This document shows, in pieces, positions 20,287 to 29,042 of a DNA stretch of 29,300 bases. Numbering within the stretch: the stretch's first letter is position 1; each line of letters opens with the position of its first letter. The stretch spans positions 1 to 29,300 of the IMG/VR virus record IMGVR_UViG_3300017759_000044; one strand, 5' to 3'. Source of the DNA: a virus. The translations under genes and the position numbers were made by a program. The notes under the pieces are model-generated. The model was not told where the DNA came from, ran no database searches, and saw only the letters and a list, made by a program, of their open reading frames with translations.

Positions 20287-22145
20287 TATTTAGTATACTT
20301 ATCAAAACTGCTTGTAAGATCAGCACTTGTTCTTGGAGTACCAGTAGAGCCAGTAGGAACATTTATTCGAGGGACATCATAAGCACCAGCTAAAGCATTA
20401 TAAAGACTTGTATAAGCAGCAATCCTTGCATTTTCATCAACGTAATCTTCAGGCTCAAACATCTCCGCAACTACATTGGCAACCCCTGACTGCCTTGTTG
20501 ACTGATTTCTCGACTGCAAGTTCTCATTAGCAGTTATCTCTGCTGCAAGCTTTCTTTCATTAAGATCAATATTTGCTCGTGACTTAATGAAGTCTATCTG
20601 CCGTGTAATATCTGCATCTTCAGCAGCCATTTCTTGAGTACGCAACAGGTCTTCCCTGCCTCTGCTTTCAGTCATTATCTTAGAAGCAGCTTCTGAGCCT
20701 TTACCAATACCGAGGTCTGGTGCGTTTGATGCTATCCCTGCCCCTATCTGCGCTAAGGCAGCGTACAGAGCATCGTTTTTTGTTCTGCTGCGATTGGTTT
20801 CTATTAACTCTGATATTTCTTCAGCTCTTGATTTCGCAAGAGACGAACTGCGACCTTCAATGTCAGTGAATGCATCAGTTGCTCTTGACTTGTCCACTTT
20901 AAGAGCATCACCACCAGAACCAGCATCAAACGTGTTTGGATCGTAAAATCTAAAATCACTGTCTAAAAGATTTATTAAATTTGCTTGTTGACTCTCTTTG
21001 TCAGAAGCTAAATTACCATTAATCGTTGCAGCATTTATAATTTCATCAATAGAACCTGAGTCACTACCGATTGTGTCAGTTTCTTTTTCTATCTGAGTGG
21101 GATCATCATCGTATAAATTTCGCCTTCTGCCTGCTCCTTGCCCTCCTGCTCGACCTCTATTGTTGTCTTTTATTTCGTCACTTGAAAAAAGATCACTAAT
21201 AAAATCTGTTATGCCCGCGATACTTTCGCCCATGCCTTGCCTGTTGCTTTCTAATCCTAAGTTACGTGCGTCTATTTCATCTTGAGATAACGCTAAGTCT
21301 GTAGGTCTAAATGTATTGGCAGCGCTTTCGCCAACATCTGCAAGGATTTGACCCATTCCTTTTCTGTTGCTTTCCAGCTCTAAATTACGTGCGCCTATTT
21401 CATCTTGAGACGAGGAAGTGCCTAATCTATCAGCCAATAAATCTACACTACCTTCCAGAACGCCACTCAAAATGTCCCCCTGACTGCCAGCAACGCTGTA
21501 AGGCAGAGATGAATCGCCGTAATCTTTTATTTGCTGCGAGCCAATATCTACAAGCTCCTGAATCGTATACCCTGCTGGGTCTATATTTTGTTTTACTAAA
21601 AACTGTTGGGCTGTCTGTATAAGAAAGTCATTAGGGCCAGTATAAGACGAAGACATTCCATCAAGATAAGAAGGATCACCTCGGCTGGTAAAATTGTTGG
21701 GTGTAATGGTTCCTTCCGACATAGGTATAATGCCTCGACCTATGAGAATATCTTTTCGAGTTACATCGCCGTCACCACTGAGATCGGGAAACTGGCCTCC
21801 TGTAGCCATGCCTAAAAGACCGCCTTGAGCTGCCATTTGGACTTCCGCCCCTGCCAAACCCTGCTGAGCATCACCTAAAGGGAGGGGAGGTGACAAAGGG
21901 TTAGAAGCAGCAGGGACAGAAGAAATTGGCATCATAGCTGCAAGTCCTTCGGCCATAACTTGATCTTTTACCGTAGATGTAGGCATTGGTTGCTGGGCTG
22001 AATAACGCTGACGCATATCAGACCTACGCTGTATTTCTGACAATACAAGAAACTCAGGCACTTGACCTGAAGGCATTTGCATTTCCATCTGAAGCGCTGC
22101 GTCTGGAAGACCTTTAACAATATCCTCTTGCTCTATAATATTCAT
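20286..22145 (-). CDS. Internal virion protein
   Basis: A 619-residue protein resembling internal virion/ejection proteins of marine podoviruses, with the characteristic N-terminus IVKGLPDAALQMEMQMPSGQ, then FLVLSEIQRRSDMRQRY. Residues about 122-134 (DLSGDGDVTRKDI) look like an EF-hand or dockerin-type calcium loop. A segment SQDEIxARNLxLESNRxGMG occurs twice (about 50 residues apart), also visible as DNA repeats near 21240 and 21365. The C-terminal half is helical and Ala/Arg/Glu-rich, compatible with coiled coils. ATG overlaps the previous stop by one base. Function is inferred from position and composition. Confidence 0.72.
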   Translation of the reverse strand: MNIIEQEDIVKGLPDAALQMEMQMPSGQVPEFLVLSEIQRRSDMRQRYSAQQPMPTSTVKDQVMAEGLAAMMPISSVPAASNPLSPPLPLGDAQQGLAGAEVQMAAQGGLLGMATGGQFPDLSGDGDVTRKDILIGRGIIPMSEGTITPNNFTSRGDPSYLDGMSSSYTGPNDFLIQTAQQFLVKQNIDPAGYTIQELVDIGSQQIKDYGDSSLPYSVAGSQGDILSGVLEGSVDLLADRLGTSSSQDEIGARNLELESNRKGMGQILADVGESAANTFRPTDLALSQDEIDARNLGLESNRQGMGESIAGITDFISDLFSSDEIKDNNRGRAGGQGAGRRRNLYDDDPTQIEKETDTIGSDSGSIDEIINAATINGNLASDKESQQANLINLLDSDFRFYDPNTFDAGSGGDALKVDKSRATDAFTDIEGRSSSLAKSRAEEISELIETNRSRTKNDALYAALAQIGAGIASNAPDLGIGKGSEAASKIMTESRGREDLLRTQEMAAEDADITRQIDFIKSRANIDLNERKLAAEITANENLQSRNQSTRQSGVANVVAEMFEPEDYVDENARIAAYTSLYNALAGAYDVPRINVPTGSTGTPRTSADLTSSFDKYTK

Positions 22146-23239
22146 TATCCGCCCCTTAAACCTGTGTTGCCGTATCCTTGAGTACCGCCATATAAGGCAG
22201 CAGCACCAAGACCAGTGCCGACTAATTGTTGAAATGCAGAAGGTTGATTTCCGTAAGTCGATTGATACGTTCCGGGGCCAACTGGCACTCCTCTTAACAA
22301 GCCAGAGTAAAGATTAAGCTGCTCTCTTGGAAACGCTTGTTGACGCACAAAGTCTGAATAACCAATGTCCAGTCCTTGTTGAGCAAGTCCTCTACGCCTT
22401 GACCCAGCAGCTTCAAGCTGCCCTAGTCGGTCAAACTCCATAGCCTGCCTAGTCCCAGCTAAACTAGCCATCGATTCAGCAGCTCTTCCCCTGCGATCAA
22501 GGTCTTGACCTAGACTCTGAAATCCTTGCAGTCCAATATCAGTGCCACGTTGCCTAGCGATCCTGTCAGCTTCAAAGGCTTGCTGAGCTTGTCTAAAGTT
22601 CTCCAAGTCACCAGAAGCTTGTATATCTTGTAGCTGATTGGCTAGATTACGCTCACTTTCTGATTGCATAATGCCTTCTCTATACCCTCCAAGACCTCCA
22701 GCGACAGCGGCCTGCTGTGCTATCTCCTTTTGCCTTATATCAGCCTGTTCTTCAGCTAGTCTTTTTTGCCTATCAATAAAAGATTGCTGAAAAGGATTCA
22801 TATATTGATCAAGACGAGTCACATCAACAGGAGTTTCAACGCCAGCAACCATTTCGTTGCGTTGACCAACAACGTCACGTAAAGTCTCTGATTGTGACTC
22901 AACACCACTTTGTATGGTGTCTGTCAATCTTTGAATCACAGGATCACTCTGAACAGCCCTTGAGTATGGAGTGCCCATAGCTATTTCCCTAAGACCTGAC
23001 TGAGCCTCCCTTACGCTTTCAGGGGTTCCTGCCAGCGCCATTTCTGCGTATGCTTCCTGCGCTCCAGCTTCATAAGGGTCAAAGTCTGCAAGTCTTCTTT
23101 GAGGATAAGTTTCGTACCCTGTAAGAGATTCATAAACACCTCGACCAAGAAGGTCTTGATAAAACGGAACAAGCTCAGGAGGTAGCTTTTCTACCTGAGT
23201 AACTGTTGATGTAGGTGATCCACCGCCGCCTTTACTCAC
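22145..23239 (-). CDS. Coiled-coil internal virion protein
   Basis: A 364-residue protein with a glycine-rich start, then LPPELVPFYQDLLGRGVYES and YPQRRLADFDPYEAGAQEAY (common in marine phage virion proteins). A Gln/Ala/Arg/Glu-rich coiled-coil region follows (about 155-290, including MNPFQQSFIDRQKRLAEEQ) and a glycine-rich end. It starts with GTG at 23239, supported by GGAG 7 nt upstream and an 8-nt overlap with the GNAT-like gene. It is probably one of the proteins that leave the capsid and form or line the ejection channel. Assignment rests on recognised sequence style, not on a named domain. Confidence 0.7.
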   Translation of the reverse strand: MSKGGGGSPTSTVTQVEKLPPELVPFYQDLLGRGVYESLTGYETYPQRRLADFDPYEAGAQEAYAEMALAGTPESVREAQSGLREIAMGTPYSRAVQSDPVIQRLTDTIQSGVESQSETLRDVVGQRNEMVAGVETPVDVTRLDQYMNPFQQSFIDRQKRLAEEQADIRQKEIAQQAAVAGGLGGYREGIMQSESERNLANQLQDIQASGDLENFRQAQQAFEADRIARQRGTDIGLQGFQSLGQDLDRRGRAAESMASLAGTRQAMEFDRLGQLEAAGSRRRGLAQQGLDIGYSDFVRQQAFPREQLNLYSGLLRGVPVGPGTYQSTYGNQPSAFQQLVGTGLGAAALYGGTQGYGNTGLRGG

Positions 23240-23717
23240 TTGATATCTCCTTTTGAAAAACCGTATACGCTTCTTCGTAGTTATAATCTTTCATCCACTT
23301 CCAGAAACCTTTTCTAGCCGTGGCTTCAATGCCCTTACAGTTAGTGGCTGTAGCAAACTCTTCTAATATTTCCAACATAGAAAAAGCCCATTTGTCTAAA
23401 TCTTCACCACCAAGATACTGTATAGCTAACATTCTTTTATTGGGATAGTCCTGTATTTCTGTAGTAGCAACGCCTTTAATAGGGTTATTACCTTGATAAA
23501 CGATCCATAGCTGTTGCTTTCCTTCTCTGACCGCCTCTTTAAGAGACGGCATTGACCATCTGCCATGCGATCTATCCACTGCTGGACTTAAAAAGCCAGA
23601 AACTGTGTCCCAAATCTGATCAAGCATCTCTGCTGGAACAGCACTAATTGTAACTTTTTCATCAACATCTTGTGCTGCTAAAAAATTTTTGTCTATATGT
23701 TGTGCAATCGAGTTCAT
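23232..23717 (-). CDS. GNAT-like virion-associated protein
   Basis: A 161-residue protein with a GNAT (acetyltransferase-like) pattern: LWIVYQGNNPIKGVATTEI (central strands), MLAIQYLGGEDLDKWAFSML (strand plus helix), and GIEATARKGFWKWMKDYNYEE near the C-terminus, where GNATs place their last strand-helix. Similar proteins lie among internal virion genes of many podoviruses. The usual acetyl-CoA loop (Q/R-x-x-G-x-G/A) is not evident; the nearest is YLGGED, so it may be structural or inactive. The ATG overlaps the upstream TGA (ATGA), and the next gene starts within its last codons. Confidence 0.75.
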   Translation of the reverse strand: MNSIAQHIDKNFLAAQDVDEKVTISAVPAEMLDQIWDTVSGFLSPAVDRSHGRWSMPSLKEAVREGKQQLWIVYQGNNPIKGVATTEIQDYPNKRMLAIQYLGGEDLDKWAFSMLEILEEFATATNCKGIEATARKGFWKWMKDYNYEEAYTVFQKEISSE

Positions 23718-26257
23718 GCAGGCAATACTGCTGACTTGTCAATAGGAGCAGGTTGACGACCTCCTGTCCTTGCCGTCCTTACATCAGCCATCATCTGATC
23801 AAGAATATCTGCTCCAGCTTCTGAGCTACCATCGCCTAATCCAGACACAACATCTGCTGCAACTATATACTCATCAGGAGCAACAGCTACTGGCTGATTT
23901 TCGCCAATCATTCCCATGACTTCATCATCCATGCCACCGCCAGAACCTACTATTTTACCTTCTGTCTGAGCGCCCGGAACGATACTTTGTAGCACGGCCT
24001 CTCTAAGGCTCCTAAATTGGTCTACGCCATATTCATCAATAAACATTTCAATGATCTTGTCAGCGTCCTGAACGTTGCCACGAATAGCCTCAACGGTCAT
24101 AGCTACCATATTATCAAAATCAAGATCGCCCATGCCATTATCAAACATAGCGTCATCAGGCATTTGTTCGACAACCGCTTCCTCAACAACCATTGTTTCT
24201 TCTGGAGCGCCCATTACAGCTTCAGCTATACCGCCATTTGCAAGCTCCATCACGCCAGCTCTGGTCATGATTCGCTTTTTAGGCATTCTGCCACCACCTG
24301 CACTCTTTACAGCCGTATTGATTAATTCACTGTAAGCTGAGCCTAATTCCTCTGCTGGGGTTTCAGCAGCTCGCGTAGCAACGATATTGTCGTAAGTTGA
24401 TTTTACCTGCTCATAAGGCACTTGAAAGTATTCGGCAGCAGCCGTAAGAGAAAGTTGTTCAGAATCAATAAGACCTACAACAGCGTCTATTTCACCCTGC
24501 GTATAAGGGTCAGCGGCTTCCTGATCAGGGTCTACTTGCTCGATACCGCCTTCTATTGCGCTGTCAAGGAGTTCCTGAGTCGCTCTGTTCTGAGCAATCA
24601 CATCAACATTTGCTTGAGCTTCAGCAGCGTCAACACCAAAGTAATCAGCAACATTAGCAATTTCTTCTGCTCCAAAAGCATCATATTCGTCTAAAACATC
24701 GTAAACTGCCCTGCCCTCTGGTCGAACGTACTCTCCGTCAACTGGTAGACCTAGCGCTTGTATAGCCTTCATGTATTCAGGCACGACATTGCCAGAATCG
24801 ACAACCTCTTCTGACTCATCAACAACAGGAGAAGTAACGGGCGACGCAACAGGTATGTCTGTAAGAGGGTCTACTTTAGTAACGCCCATATCACTAAAGT
24901 TATCTACACCCGAAAACGGTGTTCCTCTCGTATCAGTGTATTCAGCCAAAGGCCGAGTGCCTTCTGCAATAGGAGTGCCAAGCTCTTGCAATCTTTCTGG
25001 ACTTGCAGCCAGCAAACCAGCTAAATAATCACTAGGCCCAGCACCAAATAAATCTTGATAACGCTCAATGGGCCTATCTTTTATAAAATCAAAGAACTGA
25101 AACTCTTCCTCAAAACCATGTCGATAATCTGTGGGAGGGTCTTGCTTTTCAAAGCCCCTAAGAAAGGACTGTCTTTCTGCTGCACTGCCTTTAGATGGTT
25201 TAATAAAGTACCTGTTGTCGGAGTCTAAACCGTAGTTACCCACAGAACGAATAATCTCTTCGGCCTTGCTTTCAACATCTCCTCCGTATTCCGTATCACC
25301 TCCGCCGTTCATTCTGACAAGGCCACCATTAGCATAATTACCAATATACCTACTCATGTACGGATTAGGGTTACTGCCACGAGACATGCCTAAAGTATCT
25401 GTTAATACATTTTTAAAGCCTTGTGCGTATGCGTTATCAGCATCAGCAGCCTCATCAGCTCTTCTTTGCATATCGTCTTGAACTTCCATCTGACCTCTTA
25501 CACCAAGACTTGGGCCAATAGTAAGTAAGTTTTCGGGTCGCAAGGCGGCTTGACCCATCGCTCCTAAGCCTTCTTGACTTGTAAAAGCCGATAGTCGATC
25601 AGAGAAGGGTATATTTAGTTTTGATTGCGATAATGCACTTTGAGAGTTTTGCAGAGTATCAAGAGCAGAAGCGTATTTAGACTGTTCTGGAGTTAAGACT
25701 TCAGTAAACGTCCTCTGTCCAGCGAAAGGGTCTATAGCTTGCTCAGCGGCTAAATTTATCCCATCAGGCATTTGACCTGCTTCAAAAGGCATTTGACCTG
25801 CGCTTCCTAATGCCTCGCTCGCTGTATCAAACCCAGTTTGAGCTACATTTGCTGCTCTCGAAGCCTCTAATACATCAGTATTTACAGCCTCAGCGCCTGC
25901 GTTAAATACTTTGCCTAAACCAAATCCAGTAATACCGCTAACCAAACCCTTTTCTAAACTGCCAGATTCGGCAAATGTACCCAAGCCCGATCCTATCGCT
26001 CCAGCAAGCCCAGCTCCAACCTTTCCAGCTAGCAACTTGGTTCCTATAGCTTTTCCTAGAAGAGGCGCTAAAAACGGCAAAAATGCTTCTGGCTGACCTG
26101 TCACAGGGTTTTTTGTAAGCTGACCAGTAGGTGACATAGCAGCTAATCCCTGCACCTCGTGTGGATTCATATGAACTAGCTGACTATCCCCATAGCGGCC
26201 ATGACTTGCAAGCTGTTGCCCTTGTCGGGCTAGAGGTGGTTTTGGGGCAATATTCAT
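23714..26257 (-). CDS. Large Gly-rich virion protein with conserved marine-phage C-terminus
   Basis: An 847-residue protein. The N-terminal part (to about residue 130) is Gly/Ala-rich and hydrophobic (FLPFLAPLLGKAIGTKLLAG, GLVSGITGFGLGKVF), suggesting membrane interaction. The middle is acidic. The C-terminus has VAPDEYIVAADVVSGLGDGS, then AGADILDQMMADVRTARTGG, a module found at the end of many marine phage virion proteins. The ATG at 26257 is chosen over a TTG at 26278 because GGAG lies 10 nt upstream and it leaves one base after the previous stop. Likely an internal or tail-associated ejection protein. Confidence 0.72.
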   Translation of the reverse strand: MNIAPKPPLARQGQQLASHGRYGDSQLVHMNPHEVQGLAAMSPTGQLTKNPVTGQPEAFLPFLAPLLGKAIGTKLLAGKVGAGLAGAIGSGLGTFAESGSLEKGLVSGITGFGLGKVFNAGAEAVNTDVLEASRAANVAQTGFDTASEALGSAGQMPFEAGQMPDGINLAAEQAIDPFAGQRTFTEVLTPEQSKYASALDTLQNSQSALSQSKLNIPFSDRLSAFTSQEGLGAMGQAALRPENLLTIGPSLGVRGQMEVQDDMQRRADEAADADNAYAQGFKNVLTDTLGMSRGSNPNPYMSRYIGNYANGGLVRMNGGGDTEYGGDVESKAEEIIRSVGNYGLDSDNRYFIKPSKGSAAERQSFLRGFEKQDPPTDYRHGFEEEFQFFDFIKDRPIERYQDLFGAGPSDYLAGLLAASPERLQELGTPIAEGTRPLAEYTDTRGTPFSGVDNFSDMGVTKVDPLTDIPVASPVTSPVVDESEEVVDSGNVVPEYMKAIQALGLPVDGEYVRPEGRAVYDVLDEYDAFGAEEIANVADYFGVDAAEAQANVDVIAQNRATQELLDSAIEGGIEQVDPDQEAADPYTQGEIDAVVGLIDSEQLSLTAAAEYFQVPYEQVKSTYDNIVATRAAETPAEELGSAYSELINTAVKSAGGGRMPKKRIMTRAGVMELANGGIAEAVMGAPEETMVVEEAVVEQMPDDAMFDNGMGDLDFDNMVAMTVEAIRGNVQDADKIIEMFIDEYGVDQFRSLREAVLQSIVPGAQTEGKIVGSGGGMDDEVMGMIGENQPVAVAPDEYIVAADVVSGLGDGSSEAGADILDQMMADVRTARTGGRQPAPIDKSAVLPA

Positions 26258-26258
26258 A

Positions 26259-26588
26259 TTATGTAGTCTCCACGCCAAATATGTTAAAGCTCATGTCACT
26301 GGTACTAGAGTATACTTTAACTACGTCTGCTTGATTAAGTGTTATTCCAATAACAACAGTGATTGTGTTATTAGCTGTAACTTCTTTATCGTAATAAATA
26401 AATTGTTTGTTGTCAGCACCAGCGCCAGCCACATGAATACTAATTCTAAAGGTCTGATTTCCTGAATTTCTGTTGCATATAACCAAAGAGCTTACAGTGG
26501 TTTGGGCTAAGTTTGGAACAGTATACAGCACTGTAGTAGTGGTTGCGCTAGGAGCTGCCTGCCCAAGTACCTTAATAGCATCAGCCAT
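26259..26588 (-). CDS. Small beta-rich virion protein
   Basis: A 109-residue protein almost entirely of alternating beta-type residues (TTTVLYTVPNLAQTTVSSLV, FRISIHVAGAG, NTITVVIGITLNQADVVKVY, ending MSFNIFGVE). It resembles a small beta-sandwich protein recurrent in marine phage structural operons, possibly a decoration or tail-accessory protein. The ATG at 26588 overlaps the previous gene by 8 nt, and the stop is followed after one base by the next ATG. No catalytic motif. Role is inferred from composition and position. Confidence 0.7.
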   Translation of the reverse strand: MADAIKVLGQAAPSATTTTVLYTVPNLAQTTVSSLVICNRNSGNQTFRISIHVAGAGADNKQFIYYDKEVTANNTITVVIGITLNQADVVKVYSSTSDMSFNIFGVETT

Positions 26589-26790
26589 TGCCAGAAGCTC
26601 CCATAAGAAGAAATTGATAACGCTTTAGGGCTAGAGACTCTTCTTTGTCAGTTTTTGTAGTAATAGTCCTAAAATCATCGCTTACATCGTTAAATGAGCG
26701 CTCTATAGCTCGCCTCATTGTCAGCTCATTCTGAAAATCATAATTAGGATTTGCGGTAGGTAAAACAACCAAATTGACTTTTTGAGCCAT
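26581..26790 (-). CDS. Small structural-operon protein
   Basis: A 69-residue protein with an N-terminal strand segment (KVNLVVLPTANPNYDFQNEL) and a charged helix (MRRAIERSFNDVSDDFRTI). No recognised family. The ATG at 26790 overlaps the preceding TAA (TAATG) and its end overlaps the next gene by 8 nt, so it is firmly embedded in the late operon. It may be a tail connector or fibre-linker component by position only. Confidence 0.65.
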   Translation of the reverse strand: MAQKVNLVVLPTANPNYDFQNELTMRRAIERSFNDVSDDFRTITTKTDKEESLALKRYQFLLMGASGNG

Positions 26791-28640
26791 TACCTTCTCC
26801 CATCGGGCTTAATATCAAATCTCAAAGCTCCCAGAGTCCAGCCATAGCCAGTTCCAGTGCCCTGCACCCTGATCACAGACTCCCTTGTTCTAGCGCGTAT
26901 AAAAGACTGTCCAGTGTTTTCGGTCACAGTAGTGGTGGCTAAGGTAGAGGCATTGTTTAAAGGAAAGTCCTTGCCTTTCATGGTAATATCAACTGAGGCA
27001 CTGGCCGTTGTACCTCGAAACTCAAAATCAGGTATCAGGCGATTAACGAACATAAGCTGCTCTCCATCACCAATTTCTACGCCACCAGATTCAACGTATG
27101 CATTCATTGCAGAACCGTCATCGTCATAACCGTTTTCATGATTATATAAGTAATTATTATCAGTGCCTGTAAAAGCTGAAGAGGCAATCGGGTATGTTCT
27201 GGTGTTTGCTGGAATAAAAGCACCTCTAGTTAAAGTTCCAATAGCCCACGAATCCTCCATATAATTGTAAGACACATAGTTAGTGCATTCTGTATTGCCA
27301 GTTCCCACTGGGTAGTACCAATAGACCTCAGAAAAATCTACGCTTGTTGTAGCAAAAACCTTATACTCTTCTGAGGTATTTATATTACTAAACACGTAAT
27401 CCAAAACTGTGCATGTAAGACGCTGTATAGAACCGTTATAAAAGTAAAACCCACCCCGATCCATAAAGAAAACCATATCGCCAGCATTGGTGGCAGCATT
27501 CGGAGATATCATTGACAACCCTTCGTTTATTACTTCAAACTGAAAAGTAAACGGACTGCCAGAAAACCTCATCGAATGAATACTACTGTCAGTAAATATA
27601 AGTATCTCTTGTCGAGTCTTAATCGCGCCAACAATAAAAGAGCCAGCTGTCAAAGTAACGCCACCCGAAGTATTCGTTGAAGTAGGAGTCCAATCAAATG
27701 GGTTTTCTTGATCGCTAAACCTTACTAGTAACGGGTCAAGAGTAGTGCTTCCAAGAGGGTTGCAACCAAAACATATCGTATGACGATCGGTTTCCGATAC
27801 CATTGTCTGTAGAGACAACAAAGGCGCTCCAACAGCTTCGGGTCTATCAACAAGAGCAACGCCTCGTGTGGCTGTTCCATTAGTCTCATCCCAATAGTAG
27901 ATACCACCACCCCTGACATTGAATATTAAATCATCCCCAAAAGTATCTTGAGAATACAGTCTAAGCTGATTACCAGAAGTGATTGCAGTAGAACCACCCC
28001 ACCCACTAGCTCCCCATGTTCCAGCACCAAAGCCAGAAGACGCTACATAAGTATTTAATCCAGTATTAATCTGATATTTGCCAACAATCGATCCACCACC
28101 GTTACCTGTATCAGAGCCATTGGCTGTAACGGCTGCCCCAGCGGTATTTTTTGCAAGAATAGTATAAGAGTTATTATTTAGTATTGTAGCGATCTGATAT
28201 TCTTGATTAAGCACAGCCGCAGTAATATTGCCGCCAAGAGACACAGCGCCACTATAACTAACAAAGTCATTAGCCACAGCGCCATGATTGACATCTGCAA
28301 CAGTGATTAAAGAAGAACCGTTGCTCGCCGAAAAGGTAACCGCCCCTGCTGCCGTAGTTTCTCGTATAGGCGTAACATCGTAATAAGCAGCGCCTTCATT
28401 AACATAAAACTTTAGGTTAGTGCCTAGTCCTAGATATTGGGTAGAAGCAGCAGCCACCCAGTCGTGCAAAGAACGACATATACCAAAAAATGTATTAATT
28501 GAATACTTTTGCCAACCGCCTATTTGCTCGGCACGACCTTTTCGGAACCTAATTTTATCAGAATCGTACCATCCAGTACCCGCAGTAAACTGCGTACCTT
28601 CACGATTTACTCCCGGTTTAAACTCGTACTTAACTAGCAT
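26790..28640 (-). CDS. Phage tail/stabilisation-type structural protein
   Basis: A 616-residue beta-rich protein. The N-terminus (FKPGVNREGTQFTAGTGWYD followed by SDKIRFRKGRAEQIGGWQKY) is a pattern I recognise from podovirus tail or tail-hub proteins, sometimes annotated as stabilisation or tail tubular protein. Repeated tryptophan/glycine-rich segments (SLHDWVAAASTQYLGLG, VYWYYPVG, MEDSWAIGTLTRGAF) suggest a beta-propeller-like body. It follows the nuclease gene with no gap, and its stop overlaps the next ATG. It probably forms part of the tail or portal-proximal neck. The exact family is uncertain. Confidence 0.75.
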   Translation of the reverse strand: MLVKYEFKPGVNREGTQFTAGTGWYDSDKIRFRKGRAEQIGGWQKYSINTFFGICRSLHDWVAAASTQYLGLGTNLKFYVNEGAAYYDVTPIRETTAAGAVTFSASNGSSLITVADVNHGAVANDFVSYSGAVSLGGNITAAVLNQEYQIATILNNNSYTILAKNTAGAAVTANGSDTGNGGGSIVGKYQINTGLNTYVASSGFGAGTWGASGWGGSTAITSGNQLRLYSQDTFGDDLIFNVRGGGIYYWDETNGTATRGVALVDRPEAVGAPLLSLQTMVSETDRHTICFGCNPLGSTTLDPLLVRFSDQENPFDWTPTSTNTSGGVTLTAGSFIVGAIKTRQEILIFTDSSIHSMRFSGSPFTFQFEVINEGLSMISPNAATNAGDMVFFMDRGGFYFYNGSIQRLTCTVLDYVFSNINTSEEYKVFATTSVDFSEVYWYYPVGTGNTECTNYVSYNYMEDSWAIGTLTRGAFIPANTRTYPIASSAFTGTDNNYLYNHENGYDDDGSAMNAYVESGGVEIGDGEQLMFVNRLIPDFEFRGTTASASVDITMKGKDFPLNNASTLATTTVTENTGQSFIRARTRESVIRVQGTGTGYGWTLGALRFDIKPDGRR

Positions 28641-29042
28641 TTAGTCCAACTCCACAAGCTTTCTGTTTTTTATGTGAGCAGCCTTAATTAGACTTTTGTT
28701 TTGGCCTGTATACTTAACAGCATGATAATTTGCTAATAACTCAGCACACAGCCATTTATTCTTTGCTTGAAAATCACCCAAATATCTACCATATTTACCT
28801 TTTTCCCAAGTTTTAAGAATTATTTCTTCTGCTCCTTCAAATAATTGCTCAACAAAACTTTTCGCGGCAAGACCATATTGTTTCTCTTTTTTGTCTCTAG
28901 TGCGAGACTCTGGCGTGTCAACTCCGTACAAACGAATACGGCCACCACTGCCACGAATCCAAGTATCGAAACCAAGATCAACTGCAACATCTATTGTGTC
29001 CCCATCTACAATTTTAACTATCTCACAACGATACTCATGCAT
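28641..29042 (-). CDS. Staphylococcal nuclease-like (SNase) protein
   Basis: A 133-residue nuclease of the SNase family. VDGDTIDV gives Asp13/Asp15, and RIRLYGVDTPE gives Arg37, Asp42 and Glu45 with the exact family spacing. KGKYGRYLGDF supplies Arg86. These correspond to the calcium-binding and catalytic residues of staphylococcal nuclease. No signal peptide is visible, so it would act inside the cell, possibly degrading host DNA or RNA late in infection, or be packaged. The ATG at 29042 overlaps the endolysin gene by 8 nt. Confidence 0.88.
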   Translation of the reverse strand: MHEYRCEIVKIVDGDTIDVAVDLGFDTWIRGSGGRIRLYGVDTPESRTRDKKEKQYGLAAKSFVEQLFEGAEEIILKTWEKGKYGRYLGDFQAKNKWLCAELLANYHAVKYTGQNKSLIKAAHIKNRKLVELD

